Shown piece after piece: positions 7,250 to 10,452 of a DNA stretch of 10,452 bases. Both the position numbers and the translations under genes were made by a program. The notes beneath the pieces are model-generated. The model saw nothing but the letters and a program-made list of their open reading frames with translations. It did not search any database and had not been told where the DNA came from. Within the stretch, counting starts at the first letter, position 1; each line of letters opens with the position of its first letter. Source of the DNA: Vicinamibacteria bacterium (GTDB taxonomy: Bacteria; Acidobacteriota; Vicinamibacteria; Vicinamibacterales; 2-12-FULL-66-21); contig JAICSD010000118.1 in assembly GCA_025937075.1 (NCBI GenBank), forward strand, positions 1 to 10,452, written 5' to 3'.

Positions 7250-7255
7250 CCACCC

Positions 7256-8182
7256 ATGTACGACGTCATCATCGTCGGCGCCGGTCCCGCAGGCCTCAGT
7301 GCTGCCTTGATTCTGGGCCGCTGCCGCCGTCGCGTGCTGGTCTGTGACAGCGGGCATCCGCGCAACGCGGCCTCGCGCGCGATGCACGGATTCCTCACGC
7401 GCGACGGCACCGACCCCCACGAGTTCCTCCGCCTCTCGCGCGAGCAGCTCGCGCAGTACGACACGATCGCCTTACGCGACTGCGACGTCACCGTGGCAGC
7501 CTGCCGGGCGGATGCACGCTTCGAGGTCACGATCGAGAACGGCGAACGCCTCGTCGCACGCAAGCTCTTGATCGCGACCGGAGTAGCCGACAACCTGCCA
7601 GAAATCCCCGGCTTCGCGGAGCTGTACGGCGCGAGCGTCTTCCATTGTCCGTACTGCGACGGCTGGGAAGTGCGTGACGAGCCGCTGGCCGTTTACGGAC
7701 GCGGCGATCGCGGGCTCGGTCTGTCGCTCGAACTGGTCGGCTGGAGCCGCGACATCGTGCTCTGCACCGACGGCCCGGCGGACATCGATGATCCGGGACG
7801 CGAGCGGCTGGGGCGCTGCGGCATCCCGGTTCGCGAGGAGCGCGTCACGCGGCTCGAAGGCGAACGCGGGCGCCTCACGCACATCGTCTTCGACACGGGC
7901 GAAGCGCTTCCCCGCCGAGCGCTGTTCTTCACGACGGGGCAGACGCAGCAGTCCGCGCTCGCGATTTCCTTGGGTTGCCGGTTCAACGACAAGGGCACCG
8001 TCAGAACCGGCAAGTACGAAACCACGCACTTGCCGGGACTTTACGTGGCGGGCGACGCGTCACGCGCGGTTCAGTGGGTCATCGTCGCCGCCGCGGAAGG
8101 TGCGGAGGCGGCGTTCGCGATCAACACCGATCTGCTGAAAGAAGATCTGAAAAGGATTGAATCGGGCGGCGTCAGCGTTTAG
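7256..8182 (+). CDS. NAD(P)/FAD-dependent oxidoreductase, thioredoxin-reductase-like
   Basis: Cytoplasmic flavoprotein of the low-molecular-weight thioredoxin reductase fold, 308 residues, the usual length. The FAD-binding motif GAGPAG is at 8-13 in MYDVIIVGAGPAGLSAA, and the second FAD motif is GLYVAGDAS at 261-269. A redox pair C131-P-Y-C134 followed by DGWE takes the place of the CATC of classical thioredoxin reductase; this CPYC form marks a side family whose disulfide or small-molecule substrates are mostly unknown. The usual NADPH-binding glycine motif (GGGxxA) appears as GRGDRG at 148-153, so NADPH binding is uncertain. The start was chosen at 7256 because the flavin fold begins at once; upstream in-frame sequence is repeat-coded and not protein-like. 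The gene is divergent from the MocR gene and its stop overlaps the M61 stop by 11 bp. The fold is firm, the substrate unknown. Confidence 0.88.
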   Translation: MYDVIIVGAGPAGLSAALILGRCRRRVLVCDSGHPRNAASRAMHGFLTRDGTDPHEFLRLSREQLAQYDTIALRDCDVTVAACRADARFEVTIENGERLVARKLLIATGVADNLPEIPGFAELYGASVFHCPYCDGWEVRDEPLAVYGRGDRGLGLSLELVGWSRDIVLCTDGPADIDDPGRERLGRCGIPVREERVTRLEGERGRLTHIVFDTGEALPRRALFFTTGQTQQSALAISLGCRFNDKGTVRTGKYETTHLPGLYVAGDASRAVQWVIVAAAEGAEAAFAINTDLLKEDLKRIESGGVSV

Positions 8183-10043
8183 ACCCGAGCCAGCTCTGTC
8201 GGAACGCCCTCTGCTCCGCCGTGGGCGTCCCGCCCGTCGACTCGATCGGCACCGCCTCGAACGCGGGATTCTCGGAGAGGATCAGCGTCGCGGTCTGCGG
8301 GCCGTCGCGGCGCGTGAACGCAATCGGCACGCGATCGCCAGGCTTGCGCGCGCGGAGAATCTGCTGGATGTCCTCGACGGAGCGGATGCCCTTCCCGTCG
8401 ATTCCGATAATCACATCGTCCTCTTCGAGGCCCGCGTCGTACGCGGGCGTGCGCGGCGCCACCAGCTCGTTGATCCGCGTCGACTGTCCGTCGAAGCGGA
8501 GATCGCCCATCCATGCACGGCGTTCGGCGCGTTTCCGCACGACGACGCCGGCGCGCGCGAGAAGGCGGGGATAGTCCACGGCCTCGCGTCCGCGGACGTA
8601 ACGGTTCATGAAATCGGCGGCGAACGTGGCATCGCCGCTCACCTCGGCAAGCCGGTCCTGCACGTCCGCGAGCGAGTACGGCTTCGCCACGAGCCCAGGC
8701 TCCGGCCCAGCCGGCCTGCCGTACGAGCGCCACATCGCCCGCATGAAATCGTCGAGGGTGATCTTGCCGTTCGATCTATCGCGCAGCGTCAGATCGAGGC
8801 CGAGCGCGACGGCACCGCCGTACGTGTAATAGGAGATGAACGTGATGTCGAAGTTGGTCGGATCCACCGAGCGCGCGGCGTCGACGAACGGCGCCATCCG
8901 GCTCATGTCCACGGCCGATCGGAACTGCCGGCCCGGATCGTTCACGACTGCGTTGGCGAGCTGTCCGAAGCCGCGTATCGTCTGCGCCTCGTCGGCGAGG
9001 CCCGCGCGCTGGCGAATGAGCGGCCCGTAGTACTGCGTGAATCCCTCGGCGAGCCACAGCGAGTCCGTCATGTTTGCTTCTTCGAAGTTGAACGGCTCGA
9101 GCCCCTGCGGCCGAATCCGCTCGACGTTCCAGCAATGGAAGAACTCGTGCGCCGCTGTGCCCAGCGCATTCCGGATGGATCGGCCGGTCACGACGGTGCT
9201 GTTCCGATGTTCCATGCCGTCGCCGTCGTCGTACGGCAGGTAGTCGGCGAGGAACGTGTACGTGCCCGGCTCGTACTCCGGAAACTCGCCGTAAACCGCC
9301 TCCGCTTCGTTGACGATCTTCTCGACGCCCGAGGCGTACTCGTCGATGTCGGCCTTCGATGCCTCGGCATGCGCGGCGACGCGGATCGTGAACGACTTGC
9401 CGTCAGGATTGTGGACCGTGAACTCGCGCAGCGCGTAGTCGCTCAGCTCCGTCGGGCTGTCGAACAGGTATTGCAGGTTCGGAGCGGTGAACGTCCAGGG
9501 ATCGGACGTCGGAAAGAGCTGCGTGGCAGGCTTCCATTTCGATCCCGCCGGCGGCACGAAGGTGATCCGGACGGGGCGATCGTCCAGGCCTCGAGCCCAC
9601 ATCAAGGTTGCCGGCAGGTTCATGTGCGCGTGGGTCGTGTCGATGGCGAGGTAGGTGCCGTCGACGCGATCGCCGTACACCTTGTAGGCGACGCGGATCG
9701 AGTCCGCATCGCTCGCATGAGTCGGCGGCACGTCCCACTCGTACGGGTTCGGACGCGACGGCGACAGCTCGCGACCCTGACCATCGAACGCGTGCACGTC
9801 GTAGACGTTCTTCGCAAACTCGTGTAGCGCGTAGCGTCCCGGCGACGATCGGCTCATGCGGAGCTGCAATGGTCCGGACGTGACGCCGTGGAACGTCGCT
9901 TCGACCTGCGCAAAGCGATGCTCGGGCGCGGGGAAGGAGACGCGGTATTCGATTGTTCCGTTCGTCCCATTCTGCGCCGCCACCCATACGACGAGCGCCG
10001 CGACAATCGTCACGGTCGCAATCGAGCTTCGAATCCTTCTCAC
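8172..10043 (-). CDS. Secreted M61-family metallo-aminopeptidase with C-terminal PDZ domain
   Basis: Zinc aminopeptidase related to the glycyl aminopeptidase of Sphingomonas, acting outside the cytoplasm on peptides. Residues 1-24 (RR, then a hydrophobic TVTIVAALVVWVAA) look like a signal peptide or anchor. The N-terminal beta domain runs to about 220. The catalytic zinc motif HEFFH is at 299-303 with E333 in WLAEGFTQYY as the third zinc ligand; the family motif GMEHRNST is at 276-283. A PDZ-like domain covers about 511-595 (APRTPAYDAGLEEDDVIIGI). The length is 623 residues, typical of the family. The start is GTG at 10041-10043, supported by AGAGGA at 10052-10057 (8 nt away). It is alone on its strand between a converging flavoprotein gene, with an 11-bp overlap of 3' ends, and the ABC permease upstream. 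No key residue is missing. Confidence 0.93.
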   Translation of the reverse strand: MRRIRSSIATVTIVAALVVWVAAQNGTNGTIEYRVSFPAPEHRFAQVEATFHGVTSGPLQLRMSRSSPGRYALHEFAKNVYDVHAFDGQGRELSPSRPNPYEWDVPPTHASDADSIRVAYKVYGDRVDGTYLAIDTTHAHMNLPATLMWARGLDDRPVRITFVPPAGSKWKPATQLFPTSDPWTFTAPNLQYLFDSPTELSDYALREFTVHNPDGKSFTIRVAAHAEASKADIDEYASGVEKIVNEAEAVYGEFPEYEPGTYTFLADYLPYDDGDGMEHRNSTVVTGRSIRNALGTAAHEFFHCWNVERIRPQGLEPFNFEEANMTDSLWLAEGFTQYYGPLIRQRAGLADEAQTIRGFGQLANAVVNDPGRQFRSAVDMSRMAPFVDAARSVDPTNFDITFISYYTYGGAVALGLDLTLRDRSNGKITLDDFMRAMWRSYGRPAGPEPGLVAKPYSLADVQDRLAEVSGDATFAADFMNRYVRGREAVDYPRLLARAGVVVRKRAERRAWMGDLRFDGQSTRINELVAPRTPAYDAGLEEDDVIIGIDGKGIRSVEDIQQILRARKPGDRVPIAFTRRDGPQTATLILSENPAFEAVPIESTGGTPTAEQRAFRQSWLGSKR

Positions 10044-10051
10044 GAATTTGG

Positions 10052-10083
10052 TCCTCTACACTGAGACACGTCTAAGAGACGTG
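10052..10083 (-). promoter_or_regulatory. M61 leader: ribosome binding site and a 17-bp palindrome
   Basis: The minus strand reads AGAGGA at 10057-10052, then 8 nt to the GTG start. Just upstream, CACGTCT-AAG-AGACGTG at 10067-10083 is a perfect 7-bp inverted repeat with a 3-bp centre. It lies 24-40 bp before the start codon, a position suited to an operator or to a hairpin at the 5' end of the message. No tract of U follows it. The ribosome binding site is clear; the role of the palindrome is inferred. Confidence 0.55.
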
Positions 10084-10121
10084 CCCTACATCTAGCGAGC
10101 TATTTCGGCATCCGGTATTGA

Positions 10122-10138
10122 CGAGCGCGCAGCGCTCG
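10122..10138. other. Perfect 7-bp hairpin CGAGCGC-GCA-GCGCTCG
   Basis: A perfect inverted repeat with a 3-base loop lies in the spacer between the ABC permease end and the M61 start. It follows a first, partial copy of the adjacent repeat (TCCGGTATTGAC at 10111-10122). It lacks a U-tract in either direction, so it is at best an atypical terminator of the permease transcript or a stabiliser of its 3' end. Confidence 0.45.
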
Positions 10139-10139
10139 C

Positions 10140-10204
10140 CCGGCATTGACCATCGTCAGTCCCCGGCATTGACCATCGTCAGTCCGGCATTGACACGTAT
10201 CAGT
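10140..10204. repeat. 21-bp tandem repeat of small dyads (three copies), overlapping the permease stop
   Basis: Units lie at 10140-10160, 10163-10183 and 10184-10204, each starting CCGG. Units one and two share CATTGACCATCGTCAGT exactly; the third keeps CATTGAC and TCAGT but differs between them. Each unit contains ATTGAC-CATC-GTCAGT, a 6-bp stem with one T-G pair and a 4-base loop. The third unit contains the TGA stop of the permease gene (10200-10202, minus strand). This is a small array of REP-like hairpins at a 3' end. Confidence 0.75.
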
Positions 10205-10452
10205 CAGCCCGCACCCATCGCCACATCTCCCCCAGCGTTGCCGCCTTTCCCTGCATCAGGAGCCCCGTCCGGAAGATCTTTCCGGCGGCGTAAACGGCCG
10301 CCATCACCGTGAGCACGGTCACCGTGACCGAGGCGGCGACCTGCCAGCCTGGCGGTCCCGGGGGAACGGCGATACGCATCAGCATCAAGAACGGAGACGC
10401 GGTGGGAATCATCGACAGCGCCACGGCCATGGGACTGTCCGGCGCCTTCGCG
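10200..10452 (-). CDS. ABC-2/NatB-type transporter permease, C-terminal part (gene cut by right window edge)
   Basis: Only the last 83 residues are in the window; the frame is open to the right edge and no start is assigned. The visible sequence starts AKAPDSPMAVALSMIPTASP and continues FLMLMRIAVPPGPPGWQ, which matches the conserved segment near the end of NatB-like ABC-2 permeases (a small-residue, Pro-rich stretch followed by FLMLMR). One transmembrane helix follows (VAASVTVTVLTVMAAVYAAG), then the typical tail KIFRTGLLMQGKAATLGEMWRWVRAD. Such permeases work with a cytoplasmic ATPase to export sodium, drugs or other substrates; the substrate cannot be told here. The family call is from recognition of the tail and is fairly sure. 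The stop lies inside a tandem repeat. Confidence 0.82.
   Translation of the reverse strand, partial: AKAPDSPMAVALSMIPTASPFLMLMRIAVPPGPPGWQVAASVTVTVLTVMAAVYAAGKIFRTGLLMQGKAATLGEMWRWVRAD

Larger units (their letters stand above)
6992..7255. promoter_or_regulatory. Divergent control region with repeated GTCCA boxes (candidate MocR operator)
   Basis: This 264-bp spacer separates the MocR gene from the divergent flavoprotein gene. GTCCAATTC occurs twice as a direct repeat, at 7041-7049 and 7117-7125. A shorter GTCCA lies in the dyad GTCCACGGAC at 7003-7012, and the reverse TGGAC is at 7167-7171. Known MocR/GabR-type regulators bind paired direct repeats, so these are candidate binding sites. The first box lies next to the ribosome binding site of the MocR gene, which would fit autorepression. 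The operator role is inferred. The rest of the spacer is a G-rich repeat with no gene. Confidence 0.35.

Noticed and set aside
7058..7255. Upstream extension of the flavoprotein to an earlier start
   Set aside because: The extra residues come from the G-rich repeat and spacer, while the FAD motif begins directly after the ATG at 7256.
7256..8182. A second selenoprotein in the flavoprotein gene
   Set aside because: The redox pair is encoded by two normal Cys codons and there is no in-frame TGA.
8157..9827. 556-codon plus-strand frame opposite the M61 peptidase
   Set aside because: Its composition is Arg/Val-rich with no domain, while the opposite strand carries an intact HExxH peptidase; it is a shadow frame.
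10122..10138. Intrinsic terminator for the ABC permease
   Set aside because: The stem is perfect, but no U-tract follows it on the minus strand, so I list it only as a hairpin.

Overview
This is a GC-rich bacterial chromosomal window with ordinary gene density and no mobile element, CRISPR array or RNA gene that I can support. The mix of genes suggests a soil or sediment Acidobacteriota-like bacterium, perhaps of the Vicinamibacteria. The hints are a Sec-type formate dehydrogenase with an NrfD anchor, a secreted M61 aminopeptidase with a PDZ domain, a MocR regulator, an ABC-2 permease and short purine-rich tandem repeats between genes. That placement is an inference and has no marker gene behind it.

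Left part (1-5436): a membrane-anchored mono-haem cytochrome c (minus strand, cut by the left edge) is divergent from a three-gene operon for a membrane-bound formate dehydrogenase. The operon runs from the catalytic alpha subunit (607-3750) to a four-cluster iron-sulfur beta subunit (3740-4543) and an NrfD-type membrane subunit (4540-5436). The genes overlap by 11 and 4 bases, so translation is probably coupled. The alpha subunit is interrupted by an in-frame TGA at 1174-1176. It lies at the position of the catalytic selenocysteine of FdnG-type enzymes and is followed, 11 nt later, by a hairpin with a GGUCU loop. It should be read as one 1047-residue selenoprotein, not as two genes or a pseudogene. 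The predicted job is to oxidise formate to CO2 and pass electrons through Fe-S clusters to the NrfD subunit and the quinone pool. The cytochrome c may belong to the same respiratory chain.

Middle part (5387-7255): the operon ends inside a 29-bp tandem repeat. It converges on a MocR-type regulator (GntR helix-turn-helix fused to an aminotransferase-like domain), whose own stop lies inside a second, 19-bp repeat. A 264-bp divergent region follows, with repeated GTCCA boxes and a G-rich heptamer repeat.

Right part (7256-10452): a small thioredoxin-reductase-like flavoprotein with a CPYC motif converges, with an 11-bp overlap, on a secreted M61 aminopeptidase (minus strand). A 156-bp spacer with a 17-bp palindrome, a perfect hairpin and a tandem dyad repeat separates this from the 3' end of an ABC-2 permease (minus strand) that runs off the right edge. 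The genes for selenocysteine synthesis and insertion (selA, selB, selC, selD), and for formate dehydrogenase maturation (fdhD, fdhE), are not in the window.
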